Below, piece by piece: positions 32,490 to 44,689 of a stretch of 64,000 bases of DNA (positions are counted from its first letter, which is position 1; each line of letters begins with the position of its first letter). The DNA lies in assembly GCF_000143415.4 (NCBI RefSeq), contig NW_003314330.1, positions 558,001-622,000 on the forward strand, given 5' to 3'. The position numbers were made by a program, and so were the translations under genes. Source of the DNA: Selaginella moellendorffii (lineage: Eukaryota; Streptophyta; Lycopodiopsida; Selaginellales; Selaginellaceae). The notes beneath the pieces are model-generated. The model saw only the letters and a program-made list of their open reading frames with translations, did not search any database and was not told the origin of the DNA.

Positions 32490-32960
32490 AAGGAAGAGTT
32501 CGAGACAGACCCGAGATGGAGTCCAAGATGGACCCGAGATGGAGTCCGAGAAGGACCCGAGATGGACCCGTGATTGAGTCCGAGACGGACCCGAGATGGA
32601 GTCTGAGATGGACCCGAGATAGACCCGAGATTGAGTCTAAGACGGACCCGAGATGGAGTCCGAGATGGACCTGAGATGGACCCGAGATGGAGTCCAAAAC
32701 AGAGTCCGAGATGGAGTCCAAGATGGACCCGAGATGGAGTACGAGATGGACCCGAGATGGAGTCCGAGATGGACCCGAGATGGAGTCTGAGATGGAGTCC
32801 GAGATGGACCCGAGATGGAGTTCGAAGTCGAGATCGAGACTGAGACCGAGACCGAGACCGAGACCAGAATTGAGACCGAGACCAAGGCCGAGGCCGAGAC
32901 TGAGCCCAAGCCCACGTCCGAGTCCGAGTCCGAGTTCGAGTCTGAGAGGGTGAAAGCCCA
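32490..32960 (+). repeat. Minisatellite inside the 5' LTR
   Basis: Many copies of a 12-bp unit CGAGATGGACCC / CGAGATGGAGTC with variants, grading at about 32830-32950 into GAGACC/GAGGCC hexamers. It produces long frames on both strands (Arg-Trp-Asp-Pro or Leu-Gly repeats) that are artefacts. The equivalent array in the 3' LTR is at 38470-38965. Confidence 0.9.
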
Positions 32961-35900
32961 AAGCATTCGTCTCCCAGACTCTGGGGGGTTTGGTGAGTTC
33001 CAAAAGTATAGTAAGGGGGAGGACTGCAGTGGAGCCAGTTTGGCTAGGAAAGGCCAATTTGGCCCAGGAAGGCTATACCCAGGTGTTAGGTGATGAGTTG
33101 ACCACTGGGAAGTCCAAGACTAAAGTGAATACAGACCGACAAGTGGGGTAGCTTGGTAAAGTATTCAAGAGCCAGCTCTAGTTCCCCTGAGAGATCGACT
33201 GGTCGATGCTCCCAATCCAAGTGTGGGTGGCACTACCTACTTGGATACCTGGCGTGGCTCAACGGAACCTCGCTCTAAGCCCATGGCTAAAGCACCCAAA
33301 GGCGGAAGGCAAGGAAAGTACCCATGAGGCCCGCATAAAGCCACGGTGTTCTGAAATATTGTCCCAAAGTCCCAGACTATGGAAAGAAATAGGAGTAGCC
33401 CTTTGGTATGGCGACCAAGGACATAGTCACATAGTGAAGAAGTCCCAAAGGACAACGGGACTTAGTGGTCGGGCCTGTGGGTCTTGATCCATTGGCAGTG
33501 TTGGCAAACACAGCCATAGACAGAAAGGGACTTGGTGGGGACTGGAAAAGGGGTATTGGAAAAGGCTAATCCCTATGTTTGTGGGCATCCTAAGGATGCT
33601 AAGGAGTGGATCTGGGATGATCACTCATGGATGGATGGCCCAGTCCTTGAGAGACGAGACTATGATGCAAGTGGTGTTAGACCACCGGTGCAACCAAGGT
33701 GAAGGGGTATGGCCTTAGTGTAACAGGTTGATATGTTGATGGTACCTTGGGGTGTCGGTCATAGGATCGGACACGTGGAGCACTTGGACCAAGTGCAATG
33801 GTTGAGTGGCATGGATGCCATTCCTGGGGCTAGCAAGTCCCTAAGTCCAGAATAAGACTTACGGAGGTTATGAGTGAAACTCCTCCAATTAGTCGGAGGT
33901 GTGGTTAAATGACTAAAGTAGAATAGAAAATTTAGTCGCTTACAACTTGGTATCGGAGTTGTTCCTTAGTCAGACTCTTATTGGTGGCTAAATATATCAC
34001 CACTTGTATTGAAATTGGAAGGTCCTAGGTGTGGACCTATCCTCGAGGAGGAGCATGTTGAGAGGACATGGCTCTCCACTCAAGTTCATGTGTGAACTTG
34101 TGCATAATGTGTTGGATGGAAAAAGGCCAGTAAGGGAATGACTTTGGGATCTTGGGAACAGTATAAAGTTTCCTCAGAGAGCTGAGGATGTGATTCAGAT
34201 GAGCGTTTAACAAAGCAAACGTGTTAATGTAGTTGTGGTAAACAACTATAGTTGGGATCACGGGAAAGATGCAAACTCTAAAACAATAAAGGAGTCACAA
34301 GATTACCTTCATATAGTTGAGGTTGGTGCTCATAAAGTTGAGACCAGAATTGATGACCATGGGAGGTCAAATACAGAAGAGGACATAAGTCCTTGAAATG
34401 GTAGCCGGGGCTACCTCTAATAAATGCTGGAACAACCCAAGGAGTTGGGGGTGTACTTAAAGGATGAGCTGATATTCTCATCACATGGACAAGTGGTCAT
34501 AAAGGGCAAAAAGTTGCCTCAAGAGAACAAATCAAGTGTCGGAGTAACACTTGCAAAGATGGTCCTTGTGAGTAGGACATAAATGCATGAAGTTGTATTC
34601 TAGCGAGCTGACACTTCAAAAATAAGACCTTACGGGTCATTGGTTTACGAAAGTCCAAAAATGTTGGATGACTCAAGAAGAGTCAAAGAATGGTCCTAAG
34701 GAATTGAGAAAAACATTTAGATTGAGGTGTATGGTGCCCCACGAAGGATGGGGAGGATCGTAAGATCCAAGTATAAAAACAGTAGGTATCTCATGGGTGG
34801 CAGAATGTACCATAATAAAGTCGTGGGAAAGGTGTTCTTAGAAGAAACAACTTTGGCGCAGAGTTGTATGCAAACACTATGGTGCAGTGCTAATGAATAG
34901 TTGGTATGAGAAATGACTGGATTGGTCTTGGCAAAGACCTAGACACAAGTAAGAAGTGTCGTAGATGTAAGCTCGTGGAGCCAATGGTGTAGAAACACCG
35001 AATGTGCTAAGGCATGTTGCCTTGAGATCAAGTTGGTGAGTTCATGGGAACCCCTTTCAAAGGAATCCCAATGGAAATGGGAATGGCATAACTTAAGCTG
35101 GAAAACATACAATTAAAGTGTGGTGACCCAAATAATGATAGAGGTGTGGAAGCACCAACAATGAGTTGTAGGACTTGATAACTATGAGGCAACTAAGCAA
35201 AAGGTGCAAAATAATTGGTTAAACTAGTAAAAGGACCTAAAACTTTTTATTGGGATAAGGAAGTTAGATATACCCTTATAGGGGATGAATTGCTTATGTT
35301 GCGATATAGTAAATCAATATCATAAAGGGAATGTTCATTGTTAGAGAGGCCATCATTGGGACACCCAAACACTCTAAAACACTAGGAGGTGGTGTTTGGT
35401 GTCATGAGGGCAAAAGATAAGGCCTAAGGGACAAAGTCCCTAACGACTGATGGATAGAAGATGCTATCCAAACATCCAAGGTTGCAGAGATGGGAAAAGA
35501 CTATCTACTCGAATTGGACAAAGCCAAAATGGAATTTTGGGAAGGCTAATAATGGGCATATAGAGGCCCATAAGTAGCAACATGAATCCTGGTGTGTGGG
35601 ATTATAAGGTGAGCATGCCCAGATTGAGGAATCACTCCCTAAATTCTATTCACTCGAGCTCATGATATACCATTGGTCTCACTTGGGATTCTCATATGTT
35701 GCCTTGCATGCCATCTGTTCACAGTCACTCACCCACACACTATCTGATTTTCGTCCGATCAGATATTAGGTAGGTTCATCCCTATAAATACTTGTTAAGG
35801 CATGGTAGAAGGTGCAAAGTTATCCTCTTATTTTGGAGGAGAATAACCAAAGGAAGCATATGAGGCCAAAAGGCAAGTAGTATTGGGATGAAACTAAACC

Positions 35901-38469
35901 ATAGAAATCGAAGGGCATAACTAACAGTGGTTATACAAATCGGGAGTGGAGAATCAAGAGAGTGCTCAAGGATGTTGTTGCTAGCAACTGCGATGCTATG
36001 GAGAGTCTAAAATGTGGAATTATCCATGTTAGACCATATGGTGAGTAGGGAGCTTGCAAAAGAGAAGCCTTAACAAGTTAAGGAACAGAGTTCCTTAAAA
36101 GTTCCCAAAGACAATTCTAGGTGGATAAGTACCTAGAAAGCCAAGTGTAAATGGTTCCTAGAGCGTGCAAAATCAGAGTGGCACAACAGAACCGTGGTCT
36201 TGAATCTGGCCATGAGGCGAGGCTATTAAGGTTGGGGAAGTAGTTCCCAAGTGTTCAAAGAGAGGGTTTTGAACGAAAGTCGATGGTTAAGGACTTTCAC
36301 GCTTATGCATGAACCATGTTACGGTGGCCGGATAATTTGCTAAGTGAGATTGGCAAGTCAGGGGAACAAATCCCCTAGTCAAAGGTGCTAACTTCAAAAG
36401 GGGGCGGCCCATGAGGCTGAGCATGGAGGAGTCCATGCATGATCACAAACTTGCCAAGTGAGAGGACTTGGCAGTGCGGAGGAACTAGGTTCCTAAGCTG
36501 TGATCTATAACGCGCTTTAAATACATGTTGGTGCACCAGCGTGGGGAGTCATGCCAGGCATCTTGTGTGATGCCTTCCGTAGATGCATATACAGAGGTTG
36601 GGTTCGAGTCCCGACCCTCAAGTGCTTGGGTTCGAGTCCCAAATCACTAAGGCGTGGTGATGGTTTGGAATATGAGGACACTCATTTTTCGGTGGTCATG
36701 GACTCTCAGTGAGGAGACTAGTTTAGACACACTGCCAAGCGAGGGATGCCTCGGAATCGTGATGCATGGTTAAATTGCTTAGTGCGAAAGCTTGGCATAT
36801 CTAACTTGAATACTTTGGTGCAAGTGGCACCAAGGATGTGATGAGTGAGATGGGGACACTTAATCTCAGTTGCCATGGACCCTTGGCCGTAAGGGCTGAC
36901 TTGGGTGCACCGCCAAGTGTGGGGGATGCCCTCGGGGTCATGCTCAACAACTTAAAGGTCTAGAAGACCAAGTACCTCTTGGCAACTCTGTTAAGGTGCC
37001 AAAGTGTGATTACTAGGTAATCTTGTGGCTAAATAAGGATAAGGTCCTTGGTTGGGTAAGGAATGAAGTTCCTTGTTCAAAGTGTTAATTTGAACTGTTT
37101 ATGATAGTGTGGCTTGGTCAAGATGACCAAGTGGGAAGAGCACCTAAGGGAAATAAGCTGTGTCCATATGATGGCATAGTGAGTCTGAGGAAAGTAGTCT
37201 TTATAAAAGACCCATGGCATAAAACAAAGCTATAGCAGAAAATGATAAAGAGACATACTAGGGGTAAACACCCTTTAGCCTTGGCAAAGCAAAGTCTTTG
37301 CTATGGAACCGAAAGGATTCCTTGAGAATGGAGGTAGTGATCTGATGTTGCTGGGTGCAACAATCAAGGATAGGAGCAAAAGACTAGTGGCTAAGAAAAG
37401 AGTTATGGGAATCATGGGAAAGAATCCAAAAGGCAAAGTTAGGCCAAAAACACTAATGTGTTGTGTGCTAACGAATTGTGAGAAAGGCAATGTGTTTCCA
37501 AGGATGGATTCCCAATTGCTCTGATTTGCCGAAAGTGGAAGCTCCAAAGGAAGGAGCGGTAAGGTAGCCAAATAATAGGGCCATGGACAGGCCTAGCACA
37601 AATTATAATAACTAGAACTTAGTGCCCAAGATGGCACTAAATAAAGAGAGGATGATAATGCCCTCAAGTAGAGAACTTTTTAGGATGAGGAAGTGGAGTT
37701 GCACAATATGTGCAATGCAAGGTGTTGGAGACATCTAGGAAATTGACTTCGAGAAGTCAAAAGCAAAAGTTCCAAAGTGCAAAGGTTATATCGATGCAAA
37801 AATCACTTGTGAATTCCAAACATGCCTAGCACTAGGAATCACAAATAGATCTTTTTAATGATTGTAGAGGCTTTGAGCCTAAACAATACTGAATGAAGAA
37901 GCTCTTTTTGCAATTGCAATGGCTTAATGCCTAGACAATGCAAAAAAGTTTTTTAACCGTTTTTTAACCGTTACTGAGAAGGAGTAGTGGGATTGAGATA
38001 GAGACGGTGTTTCTAACAAATTAGCGAGAACTAAATTAAGAGCCACTAAAAGTGGTCCAACCAGTCTTTAAGTTGGAGAGACTATGCTCCTTAAAGGATG
38101 GGCAAGGCATGGTGAGCCTTTGGTATCAAACCAATGATGAATATTGGTGAAGTGCCAAGAATGGAAAGGGTAATACATGTTGGTATTACTTTATAAAATA
38201 GTTTATCATTTGATGAGGACATCAAACTTCGTTTATGGGTGGTGGAGTTGTGAGACACAAAATCCCTAGGCCCCAAAGTGGAGCCGAAAGGGTGCCACAT
38301 GGTAGTGGCCGAAGCGAAAGCCAAATGAGCGTAACACGTGTGGACTAAAAGCTCCGACTTGAAAGGTCGAGAGCTAGAGTGGAACTCCTAATGAAGTGCT
38401 CAAGGAATAAGTATGAAGTGAGCAATGAGTGAGTCTCTAGAAAAGGGACACAAGAGGACCAAAACATGA

Positions 38470-38965
38470 CACGAGGAAGAGTCCGAGACGGACCCGAGAT
38501 GGAGTTTGAGATGGACCCGAGATGGACCCGAGATGGACCCGAGATTGAGTCCGAGACAAACCCGAGATGGAATCCGAGATGGACCCGAGATGGACCCGAG
38601 ATGGAGTCCAAGATGGAGTCCGAGATGGACCCGAGATGGACCCAAGATTAAGTCCGAGACAGACCTGAGATGGAGTCCGAGATGGACCCAAGATGGACCC
38701 GAGATGGAGTCCGAGATGGACCTGAGATGGAGTCCGAGATGGACCCAAGATGGAGTCCAAAGTCGAGACTGAGACCGAGACTGGAACCGAGACCGAGACC
38801 GAGACTGGAACCGAGACCGAGACCAAGGCTGAGGCTGAGACCGAGACCAAGGCCGAGGCCGAGACTGAGACCAAGGCCGAAGCTGAGACCGAGACCAAGG
38901 CCGAGGCCGAGACCGAGCCCAAGCTTGAGTCCGAGTCCAAGTCCGAGTCTGAGTTCGAGTCTGAG
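38470..38965 (+). repeat. Minisatellite inside the 3' LTR
   Basis: The same 12-bp and hexamer units as in the 5' LTR, but with a different copy number and order. Part of the 36-bp length difference between the two LTRs is due to this array. Confidence 0.9.
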
Positions 38966-39963
38966 AGGGTGAAAGCCCAAAGCGTTCGTCTCCCAGACCC
39001 TGAGGGGTTTGGTGAGCTCCAAAAGTATAGTAAGGGGGAGGACTGCAGTGGAGCTAATTTGGCTAGGAAAGGTCAGTTTGGCCCAGGAAGGCTGTACCTA
39101 GGTGTTGGGTGATGAGCTGACTACTGGGAAGTCCAAGACTAGAGTGAATACAGACCGACAAGTGGGGTAGTTTAGTGAAGTATTCAAGAGCCGGCTCTAG
39201 TTCCCCCAGGAGATCAACTGGCCAATGCTCCCAGTCTAAGTGTGGGTGGCACTACCTACTTGGATACCTAGCGTGGCTCAATAGAACCTCGCTCTAAGCC
39301 CATGGTTAGAGCACCCAAAGGCGGAAGGCGGGGAGAGTACCCATGAGGCCCGCGTAGGGCCACGGTGTTCCAAAATGTTGTCCCAAAGTCTCAGACTGTG
39401 GAAAGGAAGTGGAGTAGCCCTCTGGTATGGCGACCAAGGACATAGTTACATAGTGAAGAAGTCCCAAAAGATAGCAAGACTTAATGGTTGGGCCTGTGGG
39501 CCTTGATCCATTGGCAGTGTTGGCAAACACGGCCATGGACAGAGAGGGACTTGGTGGGGACTGGAAAAAGGGTATTGGAAAGGGCTAATCCCCATGTTTG
39601 TGTGCATCCTAAGGATGCTAAGGAGTGGATCTGGGATGATCACTCATAGATGGATGGCCCAGTCCTTGAGAGACGAGACTGTGATATAGATGGTGTTAGA
39701 CCACCGGTGCAACCAAGGTGAAGGGGCATAGCCTTAGTGTAACAGGCTGATATATTAATGGTACCTTGGGGTGTCAGTCATAGGATCGGACACATGGAGC
39801 ACTTGGACCAAGCGCAATGGTTGAGTGGCATGGATGCCATTCCTGGGGCTAGCAAGTCCCTCGGTTCAAAACAGGACTTACGGAGGTTGTGAGTGAGACT
39901 CCTCTAAATGGTTGGAAGTGTGGTTAAGTAACTAAAGTAGAATGGAAAATTTAATTGCTTATA

Positions 39964-40110
39964 GCGAGATCTAGACAATGCAAAAAACTAAATTTAAACC
40001 AAAATCCTTAAGGGAAGAACAAAAGAAAAGAAATGGAAAAAGCTAAATCTAAACCAAAATCCCAAATTCAACCACTCTTCAGGGACAATCAAAGGTCTCA
40101 CCTCCACCAA
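39964..40110 (-). other. Leader remnant next to the outer LTR
   Basis: 147 bp between the LARD 3' LTR and the right outer LTR. The part next to 40111 holds the outer element primer site. No chromovirus 5' LTR is present here. Confidence 0.45.
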
Positions 40111-40285
40111 TGTGAGTGCTTGGAATATGGAAAGGAATATAGAAAATGTGCATATCAATTAGCCTAAAAACCTTAGCTTATATACAAGAGCGAGTGGTCC
40201 GGATTGAAACCAATTCGACGGCTACCAAAATTCCATTACGCTAATATTAGTATACAGCATCGTAGCCGTACACTTGGCCCTCACA

Positions 40286-40770
40286 TGGTTAGTAAACTAT
40301 TTTTTAAAATACTATTGTTTAATCAAATACTGCATATATTATCATAGTTTTTCTGATAATGAGTTAAATTGTAAATAGCTAAGGCTATATATAAAAATAT
40401 AATATGTACTTTATTGTTAAAGTTGTTTAATGTTTTTGTATTAACACTTGAAGCTTTAATTATGGTTTTACACATTTATAAAATTAAATCAACCCACATT
40501 TGATATACCATCACCTAGTGTTGAGTTTTATATATTTTAATGATATTTAGATAGGTCATCTGTACAGAATATAATCTTCTTATTATATTTGTAAATAATG
40601 TAAAAATTAAATTATAAAAGTTAATTTTGACATAAACTATTCAAATATTATAATAATTTATAGAAAAGAATATTTTTATGTAAATTTGATTATTTTATTC
40701 TTAAATAATTAAAAATAAAGTTATTCACATAAAAAATATTCACTCTCTTGGGTAACCGGTTAAACAAAAT
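40286..40770. other. AT-rich spacer
   Basis: No gene or element recognised. Confidence 0.4.
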
Positions 40771-41300
40771 TTAAATCTCTACTAGTTTAGGATTTTGATT
40801 TGATGATGCCACTAAAAGACATCCATAATCTATCAACTCAACGAAATGGGTTTTGGGATTGTAAATCACTCCATTCCATTCACTAAAGAGTGAAGCACAA
40901 AAAACTACATTGCATACATTCACTAGGCTAGCTAGCAAAGCAACAGCACCACTCTTCGTTAAAATTACATTGCCTTCGTCCACTACAATCATAACTCTTA
41001 CTTTAGAACGTATCAGAAAGGCCACACATTTAGAAATCATTGAAAGGCTGGCTGTGGCAGGGAATTCTTGTGCAAGTCTCCATAACAAAGTTGCTTCCAA
41101 ATTCTCACAGGGCTTTTGAGCATCAAGGAAAATCATGTGGCGGCCTTCCTGAGAAAGGTATCTCACAGCGGCATGGTGGACTTTCCAGTGCCGGCTGGTC
41201 CGAAGATATACATGCCTTGCCTCTCATCGCAACTCAGAAATTACACCCTCTTCCGGTGCTACTTCTGGGTATCCGCAGATGAAATCGATCAGCCTTCCTT
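40771..41300 (-). pseudogene. P-loop NTPase relic
   Basis: The minus strand shows GMYIFGPAGTGKST (Walker A, about 41170-41212), then after a frame slip AAVRYLSQEGRHMIFLDAQKP. A hydrophobic strand IRSKVRVMIVVDEGNV follows at about 40970-41010 (Walker B-like, VVDE). Upstream RLIDFICGYPEVAPEEGVIS precedes a stop. It resembles ATPases of the STAND or Crinkler/RHS type, but the family is not certain. It is broken by at least one frameshift and one nonsense change. Confidence 0.5.
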
Positions 41301-41734
41301 GCCCATACAATGGCAAGGGATCAAGTACAGGCCAATCTTAAGGATCCTAGCAAAGAAATCTAGAAAAAAATCACTTTTTATTTTCCATGCTAGAACTCTT
41401 CTCTTACCTTGGAGGTGAGGATTGTGGCGTCCTGTTCCAAGAAGAGAGTCATGTGGCTTGTGAGATTGAAGCATCTGGTGAGCTGATTGTTGTGCCTCCC
41501 AGCTCGCCAAAGCTGCCAATGTGATCGATCGCCTTCTGGAATGCCTTGGTGTTAAGTGTGATCCCATCAATCAGTCCCCAAAAATCAACAATGGAGAAAA
41601 TGTGTGGCTGTGCCATACCAGCCTGCTCTCCTCGCTGTTGCATCCCTAGATAGCCAGCAAGCAATCACCGAGCAGGAATAGCAATGGCGATGCATTCTTC
41701 ATAATGCTTTCTTTGCTCAATGGTCAATACATTT

Positions 41735-41931
41735 GCATGTGACATGTGTCGCAACACCTTCTTCCCTCGCCCCAAGCAGCTTGGCTGCCTCCCATTAGCC
41801 GAGAGCATTAGCATGATTATTTGCTAAGATGTGGTTAAAAAAATAACCCTTTTACAGTTACCTCTATCTGACGCTTGCCATTGGCTAGATCTGGCAGCCC
41901 AGAAAGTTCGGCACTCCCTCATTATGATAGA
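41735..41931 (-). repeat. Second copy of the candidate Helitron 5' end
   Basis: Homologous to 8870-9079 and ends at the same base (minus strand A|TCTATCATAATG). It is more decayed by transitions. The NTPase relic lies just inside it on the same strand, as the gene fragments do in the 9-kb copy. Confidence 0.5.
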
Positions 41932-42099
41932 TTGAGGGAACCCCTCCAAATAGTAATATTCTTAAAATATTCTTAAACACTCCCACTTATAACAGCTGTC
42001 TAAATTGGTTAGAGCGATTTTTTATCATAAAATATAAAGAATTCTGTAACTCACTCACTTAAACAGATTTTAAAAATTAGAAATTAGTGAAAATGTAAG

Positions 42100-42360
42100 T
42101 TACAACCATCCTGGATTAGAAAATTCCACATCTAACCTAAATAAAGTTATAATACTAACAATAATTAAAGGCTCAATGTTTCAACATCTCAAGCCTTTTT
42201 ATCAATCCAAGTTTTTTTTCTTCTTTATCTTAGGCAAGTTGGACAAGATTGAGGCATTGGCAGAGTCGTATTGGTAGATTTTGTAAGATTAGTAAGGGAA
42301 ACATACTTAAAGCTGGAATCAAACAATGACAGCCCAAGTTTAGATTAATATCAGCATGAA
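42100..42360 (-). pseudogene. Cyanovirin-N-like relic, copy D (3' half)
   Basis: Colinear with 50490-50722 and ends with VHADINLNLG on the minus strand. The matching 5' half (LTADCKKTNGAM) is 2.3 kb away at 44690-44760, separated by inserted DNA carrying the CDF fragment and the GDSL gene. Confidence 0.5.
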
Positions 42361-42549
42361 CCGAATTCACCCACCTGCAAATCCAGAGCTCTTTCAGAAA
42401 AAAAGAAATTTGGGAAAGAAGAGCCAGCAAACAAACTAACTTGAAAGATGTCTTGAACCAGTGGAGCAATTGAATGAGAAAAAAATGCTTCTCTTCTTCT
42501 TTGGTTGGCTGGATCTTCCCTTCCTTGAGAAGAACAAAGAAAATCAAGG

Positions 42550-42755
42550 AAGAGGAAGAAACAAGCGGCCTCGAGCTCGCCCATCCCGACGTCCTGGGAG
42601 TTCACGAGCTCCACATATGGTCCGTGACCATGGGCAAAGTTTTGCTGTCGTGCCATGTCGCTGTGAAGCACGACGCTGATGCCGACTTGGTTCTCCAGAG
42701 ACTGGTCGAGTACTGCGACCGGGATGTCGAGAGAATGGATGTGGATCATGTGTAG
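42550..42755 (+). pseudogene. CDF zinc transporter (MTP/ZAT) C-terminal fragment
   Basis: The frame reads LGVHELHIWSVTMGKVLLSC then HDADADLVLQRLVEYCDRD, the cytosolic ferredoxin-like metal-sensing domain that ends plant cation diffusion facilitators (VHELHIW...GK..L..H). No transmembrane part is present upstream, so it is an isolated last-exon fragment. Confidence 0.8.
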
Positions 42756-43017
42756 AAAAATCTCTTTTTTTCACTTTTTCTTGAGCGATATGACACTGAG
42801 GTGAGGAGTAAGAAATGCAAGACTACTATGTAGCCAAAATTTATATGATTGTGCTGGTTAAGGTGGTTATAATAAGCGTTGATTGGGTTATCAGAAACCA
42901 TTTTTACCGAACATGGCCATGCCATACATGGCTATTCCATACAAGGAAATCTATTCCATATTATAAAACCGGAGAATACCACAATCGTAGAAGTAAGATA
43001 GAAGTTCTAGTTGAGAG

Positions 43018-44326
43018 ATGGAAGCATTCAGGGTTCTTGTCATTGTTTTGGTTGCATGCATCTCGATATCCCAAGCTGCTAGCACGAATCCTCCAGTACA
43101 AGGCCTGTTTGTTTTTGGGGACTCAGCGTTAGATGGAGGACAGAACACGTACATCCCGGGCTCCAAGATTGTTAGCGCAATTCCACCATATGGAAAGACG
43201 TACTTCAGCAAGCCAACAGGGCGTTGGACGGATGGTAGAACGATTGCTGATTTCCTGGCTCAAGCACTAGGCCTTCCATTGTTGCCACCTTTCCTCGAGC
43301 CTGGCGCCAACTTTTCCAGTGGTGTGAACTTTGCATCTGCCGGTGCAGGCTTGTTAGATGAAACGAATGCCCATCAAGTACGTATACTCCTGTATTCCCC
43401 TCAGAATTAGTTGATTTTGATTCATTCTTTTTATCAGGGAGTTATTTCAATGAAGCAGCAGCTGCGCCAGTTTCGCAACGTCACAAATGAGTACAAAAAA
43501 GGGAAGGGTGTGGAGTTTACGAACCAGCTCTTGCGCAATTCAGTGGCATTGTTTAGCATGGGAGCTAATGATATTGCTAATGCTGTTCCCAGCTCATTCT
43601 TGTTCCAGGAGATGATACAAGCATATTCAAGTGCTATTCAGGTACTCAAGTATTACATTCACTAACTTCAAAACCTTTGGATTTCTCTTTTGATTTATAG
43701 GAAATTTACAATTATGGCATTAAGCATATCATAATTCTGCTAGCACCACCAATTGGGTGTACTCCTAACTTGAGAGCAGTATCAGCACAAAGCAGGAATA
43801 CCAATTTAACTCCAGAGGGCTGCATAGGAATTATTAACAATCTTGTGGATTCATATAACACTAAACTCTTGAATCTTGCTGTCAAGTTACACAATGACTA
43901 TCGTGACTTGAACATTGCAACATTAAATCCATCTCCAATTATAATGAACGTGCTAAGGAATCCTGAAAAATACGGTAAGAAACACTAATTATCTCTCCAT
44001 TCTATTCATTAATATTTGTGTGTGTTCATCTAGGTTTCAAAGAAGCAGAAAAGGCATGTTGCGGTGGGGGGCCATTTAATGCAGCAGAATTTTGTGGGGA
44101 TGCTGATAAACATGATTGGAAGCCAGATCACAAAAATAAATACATTAAATTCATATGCAACAATCCTAAGGATTACTTATACTTTGATAGCAACCATTTC
44201 ACTGAAGCTGGTTATTGGTTTGTGATGAAGAATTTTTGGCATGGATCTTACAATATTGCAAGACCCAGCAACCTCAACTTCTTTTTTCAGGGGTTTAACA
44301 TTCCAAACCCACCCTCAGCACCTTAA
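43018..44326 (+). CDS. GDSL esterase/lipase, secreted
   Basis: A 376-residue SGNH hydrolase from four exons (43018-43377, 43438-43641, 43701-43974, 44034-44326). Signal peptide is about 1-21. Block I is VFGDSALDGG with nucleophile Ser36. The block II region is NFASAGAGLLD. Block III is FSMGANDIANA with Asn164. Block V is FDSNHFTEAGY with Asp331 and His334. The Ser/Asp/His set is therefore complete. Family members act on acyl or acetyl esters in the apoplast; the substrate cannot be read from sequence. The start is the only ATG giving the signal peptide. The whole gene lies in a segment inserted into a cyanovirin-N-like relic. Confidence 0.92.
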
Positions 44327-44689
44327 AAGTTTGTAATTTTTTTCTTATAAAACATTTCTTTTAGATGAAGCTTACCACATGTATCAATGTCCTTAACATT
44401 AACAACCTCATGCAGTGGAAGGTTGAAAGGATTTTAAAATCAATCTTTTAGATTAAGAAAAAGAACAAAGCTGAGGCACTGGATTAAGGTTTTACTCCGA
44501 AGGGGGTTCTAATCCCACTCTCAACACTAGTTCGTGATGATAAATAGTTTTGATCGTAAAAGTTGTAGGCAATGGTAGGTAAAACAAATGCTGTTGTTAA
44601 TTGTGAATGTAAAAGTCTATGGAGGAAAGGTGGAACCTCGACGTTTTTACAGTCTCTCTTACGGCCGCAAATTGGAGCCTGCGTCAATG
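44327..44689. other. 3' flank of the GDSL gene
   Basis: No gene seen. Contains the right end of the inserted segment, which joins the relic at about 44694. Confidence 0.4.

Larger units (their letters stand above)
32266..39963 (+). mobile_element. Non-autonomous LTR retrotransposon (LARD-like)
   Basis: 7.7-kb element with LTRs at 32266-33944 (1679 bp) and 38249-39963 (1715 bp), TGTGAGAC...GCTTACA (TATA at the extreme 3' end by one transition). The primer site ACTTGGTATCGGAG follows the 5' LTR at 33945. A purine-rich GGGTGGTGGAGT precedes the 3' LTR. Target duplication is GGGAG/GCGAG, one mismatch. The 4.3-kb interior (33945-38248) has no credible gag or pol frame. It is inserted 56 bp upstream of the chromovirus gag start. 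Confidence 0.82.
26483..40285 (-). mobile_element. Outer LTR retrotransposon shell containing nested elements
   Basis: Two 175-bp LTRs, 26483-26657 and 40111-40285 (TGTGAGTGCTTGG...CCCTCACA), bound the nest. The element reads on the minus strand: the primer site TGGTGGAGGTGAGACC lies left of the right LTR (about 40094-40109), and a purine tract AGAGGAAGGGATGA precedes the left LTR. Of its own coding sequence only the integrase 3' part (26690-27431) remains; the rest is lost or replaced. Flanking 5-mers (GCAGT and TGGTT) do not match, so one edge may be rearranged. Confidence 0.75.

Noticed and set aside
32362-33093. Long open frames on both strands in the LARD 5' LTR
   Set aside because: They are products of the 12-bp and 6-bp tandem units, which are multiples of three; composition is pure repeat and no domain is present. 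The same holds for 38345-39112.
26478-40290. Target-site duplication for the outer 175-bp LTR element
   Set aside because: The flanking 5-mers GCAGT and TGGTT do not match, so no duplication is claimed.
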